Assembly (NCBI GenBank): GCA_002490465.1
Contig: DKUB01000045.1
Coordinates: 1-30,261 of the forward strand
Source of the DNA: Lachnoclostridium sp. UBA7215
GTDB taxonomy: Bacteria > Bacillota > Clostridia > Lachnospirales > Lachnospiraceae
Length of the DNA: 30,261 nt
Direction of reading: 5' to 3'
Below are positions 24,449 through 30,261 of this stretch, piece by piece. How positions within the stretch are numbered: position 1 is the stretch's first letter; every line of letters starts with the position of its first letter. The notes beneath the pieces are model-generated. The model searched no databases and was not told the origin of the DNA. It was given only the letters and a program-made list of their open reading frames with translations. The position numbers were made by a program, and so were the translations under genes.

Positions 24449-25760
24449 TCTTATCTGTCCTTTCTGATGTAAGATTTCGTATATAAACATTTGTCGTAAA
24501 ATAACCATTGGCATAAGAAAAATCAATCATCCCTTTGTACTTTTGCAATACCGCACGGATATTTGGAATGCCAAATCCATGGTTCTTTGTATTCCTTTTT
24601 GTTGTTTTTAATTCAGCGATTTCCTTTTCGCTGTATTCTTTAGAAGAATTTATAACCTGTATGCTAAGGTATTCACCGTTTGAAAAAAGAATCAGCATAA
24701 TTTCAGGTTCGTTTTCCAAAGGAAAATTTTCCGGTGGAAGGCATTCCACTGCTTCTGTTGCATTTTTTAACAGATTAGAGAGGATAGTGCATAAATCATT
24801 GTCGGAAATAAATAAATTCTGTTTCAGTTTTCCCTCTACATGGAAGATGGTCGTTTCCCTTTTTTTTGAATAAAAATAATTTACTACGGCATCTGCAACA
24901 ATATGATTGGTAGAAATCGTATTTGCCCGTTCCTGAAACTCCATCAGACTGTCAATATAATGATATATGGCGGTATCCTCTTTTGCTGAAGCCAGTTCAT
25001 GCAATGCCAGGATATGCTGGTTGAAATCGTGCCGGAACGCACGGATATCCATATTTTTCTTCTGTAAATCCATATAATATTGCTTTTCCTGTTGTAAAAG
25101 CATGCGGTTCATGTTATCGTTTTGCTGCAAAAGGAAATGGTATCGTTTTAACCTAAAGTAGAAATATAACATTAGCATACTCATTAAGACAATCGAGAGG
25201 ATGGCAAAAAGTATAAGCTGCCGTCCCAGCGTATTCATCGTATCCTGAATAAATAATATACTGGAAATACCGGAAAGAATGAAATTCATAAAACATACGA
25301 TGGCAACCAGCAGGGATTCCCTAACGGAAATGGTATGGAGAAATTCAGAAAATGTTATGGTCTTGTTTCGGATAATGCAACACAGAGCCGTAATGAAAAA
25401 GACAATGGCAGGGCTTACATAATAAGAAATAAGATGAAGCTCAATTTCCCTGTTTGCTGTTATATAAACAAAATAGGTTAAGTACGAAGACAATAGAAGC
25501 AGAATCAGAGAGTAGACCGTATACCAACATATCATAAAGAACCACTTTTCTGAATAAAGAAGTAAGAGGCTAACCAGTATCCCAATGATATAAGGGCATG
25601 GCTCATGCTCTGTTATAATCAGTGAGGACCACAACAGAATCACTGTCAAGCTGGCACAGCGCCGGACGAGTGAATGTGTAACTGGACTATGTAAAACAAA
25701 TCGGAATACAAAGATATAACTGAATGTTTCAATAAAAAATGTAAACAAATGTAAACTCAT
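24429..25760 (-). CDS. GHKL-domain sensor histidine kinase (AgrC-like, HPK10 type)
   Basis: 443 residues. About six hydrophobic helices span 1-205, the layout of peptide-sensing AgrC/ComD kinases with no large external domain. A cytosolic linker follows, then the phospho-accepting His244 in AFRHDFNQHI and a GHKL ATPase domain with the N-box SNLLKNATEAV and G-box NHGFGIPNIR. Partner of the downstream LytTR regulator. ATG at 25760 follows GAGAGGTG. A strong sigma-A promoter lies upstream. No agrB- or agrD-like gene is visible in the window, so the ligand may be another peptide or envelope stress. Confidence 0.9.
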   Translation of the reverse strand: MSLHLFTFFIETFSYIFVFRFVLHSPVTHSLVRRCASLTVILLWSSLIITEHEPCPYIIGILVSLLLLYSEKWFFMICWYTVYSLILLLLSSYLTYFVYITANREIELHLISYYVSPAIVFFITALCCIIRNKTITFSEFLHTISVRESLLVAIVCFMNFILSGISSILFIQDTMNTLGRQLILFAILSIVLMSMLMLYFYFRLKRYHFLLQQNDNMNRMLLQQEKQYYMDLQKKNMDIRAFRHDFNQHILALHELASAKEDTAIYHYIDSLMEFQERANTISTNHIVADAVVNYFYSKKRETTIFHVEGKLKQNLFISDNDLCTILSNLLKNATEAVECLPPENFPLENEPEIMLILFSNGEYLSIQVINSSKEYSEKEIAELKTTKRNTKNHGFGIPNIRAVLQKYKGMIDFSYANGYFTTNVYIRNLTSERTDKNENSDL

Positions 25761-25789
25761 TTTTCACCTCTCGCTTAGATTACAATAAT

Positions 25790-25818
25790 ATTATATAATA
25801 TTTTATAGAAAAAATCAA
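25790..25818 (-). promoter_or_regulatory. Sigma-A-like promoter of the kinase-regulator operon
   Basis: Minus strand: TTGATT (25818-25813), 17-bp spacer, perfect TATAAT (25795-25790), 30 bp before the kinase ATG. The -10 lies within a perfect 16-bp palindrome, AATATTATATAATATT (25787-25802). The direct-repeat operator begins 16 bp beyond the -35. Confidence 0.75.
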
Positions 25819-25833
25819 GATATTTATCGATCT

Positions 25834-25866
25834 ACCGCTCGTCACAAAAATCAACCGCTCGTCGCA
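25834..25866 (+). promoter_or_regulatory. Direct-repeat operator, probable LytTR binding site
   Basis: ACCGCTCGTC occurs at 25834-25843 and again at 25854-25863, a 20-bp period (two helical turns), with matching A/G-CA after each. Paired short direct repeats about two turns apart are the standard LytTR operator. It lies between the divergent kinase promoter and the small-ORF transcript. A weak -10 candidate (TAGTAT, 25894-25899) without a good -35 stands downstream, which fits an activator-dependent promoter. Confidence 0.7.
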
Positions 25867-25953
25867 TTTTTATAGACATATGGAAAGTGTGTGTAGTATT
25901 ATGGAAATATAAAGTAACTAAAAATATTATATACTAGGAGAGGAGGGCAGGAG

Positions 25954-26007
25954 ATGTATTTGACAAATGGAGATATTTGGGACTGGATTTGGAAATGGTT
26001 TCATTAA
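25954..26007 (+). CDS. 17-residue Trp-rich micro-peptide ORF
   Basis: Reads MYLTNGDIWDWIWKWFH and stop. AGGAGG (25941-25946) lies 7 nt before the ATG, as strong a ribosome site as any in the window. Four Trp at alternating positions with Asp, Lys and His suggest a membrane-active amphipathic peptide. It is the first ORF after the LytTR operator and uses the frame with the good start. Possible roles: leaderless peptide product, pheromone for the adjacent kinase, or leader peptide controlling translation. No family recognised. An alternative-frame ORF (25967-26176) lacks a ribosome site. Confidence 0.5.
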   Translation: MYLTNGDIWDWIWKWFH

Positions 26008-26049
26008 GAAGAGAATGGAACGGCACTACAAGAGCGGGGAGGTGAGAGA

Positions 26050-26088
26050 ATGTATAGAGATGCTTTATGCAGAGATTCCATTGAATAG
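26050..26088 (+). CDS. 12-residue micro-ORF with near-ideal Shine-Dalgarno
   Basis: Reads MYRDALCRDSIE and stop. GGAGGTGA (26038-26045), an eight-base match to the anti-Shine-Dalgarno, ends 4 nt before the ATG. The stop codon is one base from the 13-bp inverted repeat at 26090. It may be a leader peptide or second small product of the transcript. A single Cys is notable but there is no AgrD-like layout. Reported because of the ribosome site and position; coding status is uncertain. Confidence 0.35.
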   Translation: MYRDALCRDSIE

Positions 26089-26089
26089 A

Positions 26090-26129
26090 GCGTTCTTTTC
26101 AAATGGTAGTAGGAGATTGAAAAGAACGC
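26090..26129 (+). promoter_or_regulatory. 13-bp inverted repeat between micro-ORFs and secreted-protein gene
   Basis: GCGTTCTTTTCAA (26090-26102) pairs perfectly with TTGAAAAGAACGC (26117-26129). No T-run follows, so it is not a standard terminator. A further TTGAAAAGA at 26173-26181 could pair with part of the same left arm. Within 25761-26224 I see, besides the promoter, operator and two micro-ORFs, only this and a small AGCAT/ATGCT hairpin next to it. Confidence 0.55.
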
Positions 26130-26224
26130 CCAGCATAATAATGCTATTAAAGGATAACATATTTTTTCACTTTTGAAAAGATTATCATAGTAAAACATGC
26201 AAAAGTAAGAAAGGATGATATAAA

Positions 26225-26620
26225 ATGTATAAGAAACATTATTTTAAAAAAATTTTGGCTGGCATAGGTGTGGCAACACTGCTATTTGGGGTTATTCCGG
26301 CAAATCAGGTAAATGCGTACAGTTATAATCATACATTTACTCAACCATGGGAAGGAAGTGCAGAAACTACAGGTAAACAATATGCAACCAAAAATCCAAA
26401 CGTAAGTCCTTCTGTAAATGCCACACAGACAACATATTGCTTAGTTCTTCCATCCAATTTAACGGTTGTTTCCAGCTTTGTGAAAACAAGTACTATAGGC
26501 ACGGAAACATTTACGTATAAATCAGGTTACGGCGGAGCCGATCAAAAATATCGGATGAATTATTTTCCATCAATCAGAAAATATTCTACATATAATGTGT
26601 ATGGCACCTGGAAACCATGA
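26225..26620 (+). CDS. Small secreted protein, possible bacteriocin-type product
   Basis: 131 residues with a clear Sec signal peptide: KKHYFKK, hydrophobic core about 10-25, and likely cleavage after Ala31 (VNA-YSY), leaving about 100 residues rich in Thr, Ser and Tyr with one Cys. The mature part looks like a compact beta domain ending NVYGTWKP. Layout and ending recall small secreted proteins such as DUF2712 and lactococcin-972-like peptides that sit next to ABC immunity genes, but I cannot assign a family firmly. AAAGGA is 9 nt before the ATG. Followed by a hairpin and then the lipoprotein/ABC genes. Confidence 0.8.
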   Translation: MYKKHYFKKILAGIGVATLLFGVIPANQVNAYSYNHTFTQPWEGSAETTGKQYATKNPNVSPSVNATQTTYCLVLPSNLTVVSSFVKTSTIGTETFTYKSGYGGADQKYRMNYFPSIRKYSTYNVYGTWKP

Positions 26621-26650
26621 TAATTTTTCTGCTTTTGAATTAAAACTGCT

Positions 26651-26675
26651 GGAGGTTGCAGGTTATGCAGCCTCC
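26651..26675 (+). terminator. Hairpin after the secreted-protein gene, possible attenuator
   Basis: GGAGGTTGCA (26651-26660) pairs with TGCAGCCTCC (26666-26675) with one U-G wobble and a 5-nt loop; only TTATCC follows. A weak terminator or RNA-stabilising stem that could make the secreted product exceed the downstream transporter. Confidence 0.45.
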
Positions 26676-26698
26676 TTATCCAAAATGGGAGGAGTGCT

Positions 26699-27793
26699 AT
26701 GAAACAAACAAAAATTCTTGCAATGATACTTACATTGTCCCTAATACTTTCCGGATGCCAGGAAGTTGAAAATCCAGAAGCACTTATTGAAATGACGAAA
26801 ACAACACTGGTGGAAAATGTCGATTTGTCCGCTGTAACAGCGCCGGAGGAAGTTAGTGTATACTCCGCTGCCTTATGGGAGCAGCGGCCAGAAAAAGTCG
26901 CAGGCATTTTCCTTGGGAATGATTTTACAGAGGGAAAAGCGGATGCAATAGGGAGACGGTTTATTAAAAATGCCGGCAAAAAGCAGGAAATAATAGTTCA
27001 GGTATGTGATGGAGGAAGGACATATTTTGGTGACGGCGGACATGCGGAGGAAAATGGAATCATCTATTTCAGAAATGACTTATATAAAATCGGTAAAAAC
27101 AGTGAAGGATTTGAAAAAATAACAGAACAATATGATGGTGGTTCGGGAACAGTAACCGATGGCGTGCCGGATGAGAAGGAAGAGACGTTTCTTGCCGTAA
27201 AGGAAAAAACTTCTAAGTATTTGGAACAGCTTGGTATGGAGGGCTATGCGCTGGATGCCGCCACAACTCTTGCGACTAAAAAACAAAAAAATAAAAAGAG
27301 CTACTGGATGGCCTGGAAACAGTGGATAGATGGAATCCCCATCTCGGATACTGTCGTAAGAAGGGGGCCACGTGAAGTATATAATTTCAGACAAGGATTT
27401 GTGAATCCAAAATTGAATTCCTATAACAGTTTCCTGGAAGCAATGTATGTCGGGAATGAACTGGCGGATATGAGAAACGCCTATGTGGTACACGCGGATA
27501 AAGCGGTTAAGAAGAGCCCGGTTGTCCCAGTCAGACAGGCGTATCAAAAGGTGGAAGAATGTTATCCACCGGAAAAAACGGGAACTTACACTTTGGAACG
27601 GGCAGAGCTTCAATACGAGCTGATTGAGCAGGCTGACCATGCTGGAAAATACTATCTCTATCCGCTTTGGGTGTTTACGGTCCATGAAGATGAAGATGAC
27701 GTGGATGAGCCTGGTGACTGGGTTTACTACCTGGTAGACGTTATTACGGGGGAACTTTTTATTGACTTTCCTGAGGAGCTTTTGCAGCAGTAA
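26699..27793 (+). CDS. Predicted lipoprotein of unknown function
   Basis: 364 residues with a lipoprotein signal peptide: hydrophobic core (about 6-17) and lipobox LSGC with Cys20, so a membrane-anchored extracytoplasmic protein. No enzyme motif recognised. The C-terminal third (VRQAYQKVEECYP... LERAELQYELI... YYLYPLWVFTV...WVYYLVDVITGELF) has the alternating pattern of PepSY/YycI-like regulatory domains, a tentative comparison. GGGAGGA precedes the ATG. Its place between a secreted peptide gene and ABC permeases suggests a signal-binding, sequestering or self-immunity role, as with LanI-type lipoproteins; this is inference. Confidence 0.82.
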   Translation: MKQTKILAMILTLSLILSGCQEVENPEALIEMTKTTLVENVDLSAVTAPEEVSVYSAALWEQRPEKVAGIFLGNDFTEGKADAIGRRFIKNAGKKQEIIVQVCDGGRTYFGDGGHAEENGIIYFRNDLYKIGKNSEGFEKITEQYDGGSGTVTDGVPDEKEETFLAVKEKTSKYLEQLGMEGYALDAATTLATKKQKNKKSYWMAWKQWIDGIPISDTVVRRGPREVYNFRQGFVNPKLNSYNSFLEAMYVGNELADMRNAYVVHADKAVKKSPVVPVRQAYQKVEECYPPEKTGTYTLERAELQYELIEQADHAGKYYLYPLWVFTVHEDEDDVDEPGDWVYYLVDVITGELFIDFPEELLQQ

Positions 27794-27827
27794 AAGAGCT
27801 GCTGTATTAGGAAGGAGGATGTTTTGA

Positions 27828-28607
27828 ATGATAATAAGACTGTTTGGTATGGAATGCCGCAGGGCTTTTGGCAATAAGCTGTTTGCCGCCGCTGTTTTTC
27901 TGATGGTACTTACAGAAATGCTGTCCTCATCGCTGTTATTTCTTGATTATTTCTTTGGCGTAGACGCGGTTCTGGACATGCTTTTTTCGGGGACGGGGAG
28001 CGATGTGTTATTGTTGATCATGTTTCCGTTGCTGCCTTATGCCCTTTCTTATGCAAAGGATATGGAAGAACATGCTTTAGATTTTTATATGGTGAGGGTG
28101 AACACGGTTTCTTTTATGTCCGTCCGCTTTATCACGGCATTGCTCAGTGCGTTTGCCTGTGTGGTAGTTTCCGTTATAATATTTTCAGTCATACTGCTCT
28201 GCATGGGGCATCCCTTTTCCGCATTGGCCGCTTCTAATACAACCGAGGGCTATGGGGAATTTCTTGGGTCGAATACGGCGTTATACCTTTTGTGCTATTC
28301 GGCTGACCGTGGGCTGAGCGCGGCAATGATGGCAGCGTGCGCCGTGTTTATGTCTGTGCTGTACCCCCACTCTTTTTTTGCTTTCTCTTCTCCGGTCTGT
28401 ATCTACTTACTGGCGCTAAGGCTGATTTTCCCACATGAAGTCGTCCGCACATGGCTTATACCTAGCTCATGGGTAGACGGTGTCTACAGCTCCCCGGCAG
28501 GAGGGTTTGCCACACTGCTTTGTAAGGTTGGCGTCGCGGCGTTAGTTTGCCTTGTTTATGGGGTATTGACAGTATATATGGCGAAACGGAGGTGGCACTA
28601 TGCCTAA
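27828..28607 (+). CDS. ABC transporter permease (first)
   Basis: 259 residues with about six hydrophobic helices (for example about 17-40, 62-82, 101-128, 156-180, 187-208, 231-250) and no nucleotide-binding motif. Topology and size resemble the ABC-2 type permeases of peptide-immunity transporters (LanE/LanG, BcrB-like), though I recognise no signature sequence. GGAGGA lies 8 nt before the ATG. Overlaps the second permease by 8 bp, so a heteromeric membrane part is likely. Confidence 0.83.
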   Translation: MIIRLFGMECRRAFGNKLFAAAVFLMVLTEMLSSSLLFLDYFFGVDAVLDMLFSGTGSDVLLLIMFPLLPYALSYAKDMEEHALDFYMVRVNTVSFMSVRFITALLSAFACVVVSVIIFSVILLCMGHPFSALAASNTTEGYGEFLGSNTALYLLCYSADRGLSAAMMAACAVFMSVLYPHSFFAFSSPVCIYLLALRLIFPHEVVRTWLIPSSWVDGVYSSPAGGFATLLCKVGVAALVCLVYGVLTVYMAKRRWHYA

Positions 28608-29466
28608 AAAAGCAGGCATTTTTACGAAATTAAAATGGATGCAGAAATGCGCCGGAGTCAATTTTTCCAATTGGACTGTCACGCCAAAGACGTGGATTAT
28701 CTTTGGCATCATGGCAGTGTTTACTTTATGGAATCTGTCGGGCGTGCTAACGTATTCTGCCGAGCTTGGAATCCGCTGCACTCCGTGGATTTTCCCCCAC
28801 TATTTTTCTATGCCTGTTATGTGGACCGTGTATGGTTTCCTTACTATTGCACTGTTCTCAGATGCTCCGTTCCACAGCACCTGTTCCGATTTTTTACAGA
28901 TTCGTACCGGGAAGCGGGTATGGATTCTCGGCCAGTGCCTGTTTATTGTGGAAGCATCCCTGCTCTATTCCCTGGCATATTTTTTTCTGAGTGTGATCAT
29001 GGTACTGCCGCGGATTATTTTCATAAACCAATGGGGAAAGCTCATAGAGATATTTGCATACAATTCCCAAATTTCTATAAACCTGACGGGAATCAGTTTC
29101 ACAGACAGCATCCTAAAATCATATTCACCTGTTACAGCAACACTTCTGACCATCCTCTTTGTATGGCTGATATCGTGTTTCCTTGGGATGCTGATTCTGA
29201 TGTGCCGTGTCATTACCGGTGGTTACACAGGAAATGCTATTGCGGGTTTCTTTGCTTTTCTGGCCTATTTCTGCGTTTATATAGGGAGTATGGTATTTGG
29301 GGGCAGTATTTATAAAATTTCCCCGGTGAGCTGGCTCTGTATCGCCATATTCAGCGGGAAGGGCGGACATCCGGATATGATTTACGGATTATCCTTTCTG
29401 ATACTGGGGATTGTTATATGCGGCACGGCAGGGAGTATCTATTATGAAAAAAAGACGGAGGTTTAA
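28600..29466 (+). CDS. ABC transporter permease (second)
   Basis: 288 residues with about six hydrophobic helices (near 28-50, 67-87, 108-140, 173-200, 205-232, 260-282). An N-terminal amphipathic stretch (KLKWMQKCAGVNFSNWTVTPKTW) precedes the first helix. Start overlaps the end of the first permease; CGGAGG lies upstream. With the first permease and the following ATPase it makes a complete exporter of the LanFEG/BcrAB general type. Confidence 0.83.
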   Translation: MPKKAGIFTKLKWMQKCAGVNFSNWTVTPKTWIIFGIMAVFTLWNLSGVLTYSAELGIRCTPWIFPHYFSMPVMWTVYGFLTIALFSDAPFHSTCSDFLQIRTGKRVWILGQCLFIVEASLLYSLAYFFLSVIMVLPRIIFINQWGKLIEIFAYNSQISINLTGISFTDSILKSYSPVTATLLTILFVWLISCFLGMLILMCRVITGGYTGNAIAGFFAFLAYFCVYIGSMVFGGSIYKISPVSWLCIAIFSGKGGHPDMIYGLSFLILGIVICGTAGSIYYEKKTEV

Positions 29467-29481
29467 GGAGGGTTGTCAGAA

Positions 29482-30105
29482 ATGATAGAAGTACAGAATG
29501 TAACGAAAAGTTTTCACAAAAAAGTGGTGTTAAAAGACATATCTGCACATTTTGGCGAAGGACAGATACATGGAATCATAGGGAGGAACGGCTCCGGGAA
29601 AACGGTATTGCTCAAATGTATCTGTGGTTTCCTGTCTCCGGAAAAGGGAAAAATTTTCGTGGACGGCAAAAAAATTGCCCATTCCTGCCCGCAGGATATT
29701 GGCATTATACTGGAAACGCCCGGCTTTATACAGAATAAGAGCGGTTACAAAAATCTGAAAATGCTAGCGTCCATCCGCGGCAAAATCGGCAAAGATGGGA
29801 TTCGCACCATAATGGAAAAGGTCGGCCTGGATGCGGATGAAAAAAAGTCCGTCAGGAAATATTCCCTGGGAATGCGCCAGCGTCTGGCAATCGCCCAAGC
29901 AATTATGGAATCCCCCCGCCTGCTGCTTCTGGACGAGCCAATGAACGGCCTGGATAAGTCCGGGGTGGAAGAAATCCGGAATATTCTTCTGGAACTGAAA
30001 CAGGAAGGCATTACCATACTGCTGGCATCCCATTATGCGGAAGATATAGATGCCCTGTGTGACACCGTTTGGGAAATGGATCAGGGAAAACTGGAAAAAA
30101 AATAA
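29482..30105 (+). CDS. ABC transporter ATP-binding protein
   Basis: 207-residue nucleotide-binding subunit: Walker A GRNGSGKT (about 36-43), signature YSLGMRQRLAIAQA in place of canonical LSGGQ (common in BcrA/LanF-type immunity ATPases), Walker B LLLLDEPMNGLD and H-loop ASHYAED. Shorter than most ABC ATPases, with no extra C-terminal domain. ATG at 29482 chosen: AAGGAGG is 9-10 nt upstream, whereas the TTG at 29473 directly abuts it. Probably energises export of, or protection against, the secreted peptide products of the cluster. Confidence 0.93.
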   Translation: MIEVQNVTKSFHKKVVLKDISAHFGEGQIHGIIGRNGSGKTVLLKCICGFLSPEKGKIFVDGKKIAHSCPQDIGIILETPGFIQNKSGYKNLKMLASIRGKIGKDGIRTIMEKVGLDADEKKSVRKYSLGMRQRLAIAQAIMESPRLLLLDEPMNGLDKSGVEEIRNILLELKQEGITILLASHYAEDIDALCDTVWEMDQGKLEKK

Positions 30106-30173
30106 CAACCAATTGGTTTGGCCCGCATAAGGTAAAGTGTGTGCAATTAAGCAGTTAAAGGGTGGGAGAAAAG

Positions 30174-30242
30174 ATTGAAGTGATTAAAATAACAAAGAAC
30201 GTAAAAAAGAAGGATATTTTTAACGTAATTCATGCGATTTGA
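30174..30242 (+). pseudogene. Decayed start of a second ABC ATPase gene (or tiny ORF)
   Basis: GGGAG at 30164-30168, 5 nt later an ATT where ATG is expected, and then a frame (IEVIKITKN, then KKKDIFNVIHAI) that tracks the N-terminus of the upstream ABC ATPase (IEVQNVTKS, HKKVVLKDISAH): 9 of 22 aligned residues appear identical by eye. It hits TGA at 30240-30242, and a one-base insertion there would restore an IFEK-type continuation. The window ends 19 bases later. From GTG 30180 it could be read as a 20-codon ORF, but spacing is poor. Confidence 0.45.
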
Positions 30243-30261
30243 AAAGAAAAATTCTAAAAAA

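Noticed and set aside
25967..26176. 69-codon frame starting ATG 25967 (or 26015)
   Set aside because: No Shine-Dalgarno at 25967 and only a weak one at 26015; runs through the inverted repeat, and the 17-codon ORF in another frame has the strong ribosome site.
27080..27874. 264-codon minus-strand frame across the lipoprotein gene
   Set aside because: Antisense shadow. The lipoprotein has signal peptide, lipobox and ribosome site; the antisense frame has none.
28635..29315. 226-codon plus-strand frame overlapping the second permease
   Set aside because: Alternative frame of a clear membrane-protein gene. Its His/Cys/Tyr/Phe-rich translation has no credible topology or ribosome site.
30112..30123. 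Palindrome around CCAATTGG after the ABC ATPase as a terminator
   Set aside because: Short 12-bp palindrome with no loop and no T-run; probably chance.

Overview
The window looks like chromosome of a spore-forming Clostridia, most likely family Lachnospiraceae. This is inferred from gene content and order (complete spoIIIA operon followed by Gls24-nusB-xseAB-ispA-dxs-tlyA-nadK-argR), moderate GC, strong AGGAGG ribosome sites and frequent ATGA/GTGA stop-start overlaps. No rRNA, tRNA, CRISPR array or insertion-sequence transposase was seen.

Layout. (1) 1-1039: 3' part of an AAA-ATPase/PD-(D/E)XK family gene whose N-terminal half is missing at a junction made of two small palindromes. (2) 1065-3869, minus strand: aroE then asnB, ending in a strong hairpin. 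(3) 3871-8842: spoIIIAA-AH, the engulfment-stage SpoIIIA ring/secretion complex, behind a sigma-E-like promoter. (4) 8826-16069: a housekeeping run restarted by a sigma-A-like promoter inside the end of spoIIIAH. It holds a Gls24 protein, NusB, exonuclease VII, isoprenoid synthesis (IspA, Dxs), TlyA rRNA methyltransferase, NAD kinase and ArgR. A 38-nt near-perfect palindrome sits in frame inside tlyA. (5) 16082-16303: a ~220-bp non-coding element with long imperfect terminal inverted repeats and nested hairpins, where recN would often follow argR. (6) 16345-23736: yebC, an SGNH hydrolase whose ribosome site lies in the arm of the preceding terminator, a HAD phosphatase, an AlaA-like aminotransferase, a small heptad-repeat protein (minus), an acyl-CoA synthetase and gpmI. 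(7) 23726-30261: a probable peptide/bacteriocin-type accessory module. It has a LytTR response regulator and a GHKL sensor kinase on the minus strand. Divergent to them are a direct-repeat operator, two very small ORFs with excellent ribosome sites (17 and 12 codons; the first is Trp-rich), a small secreted protein, a lipoprotein, two ABC permeases and an ABC ATPase. The window ends in what looks like the decayed start of a second ABC ATPase gene.

The best candidate for an undescribed system is region 7. My reading is that the kinase/regulator pair senses a peptide or envelope signal and acts at the ACCGCTCGTC direct repeats to control the divergent transcript. That transcript would encode the micro-peptides, the secreted product and a LanFEG-like self-protection or export ABC transporter. 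Family-level functions come from recognisable motifs; the link between the parts is inference from order, spacing and shared regulation.
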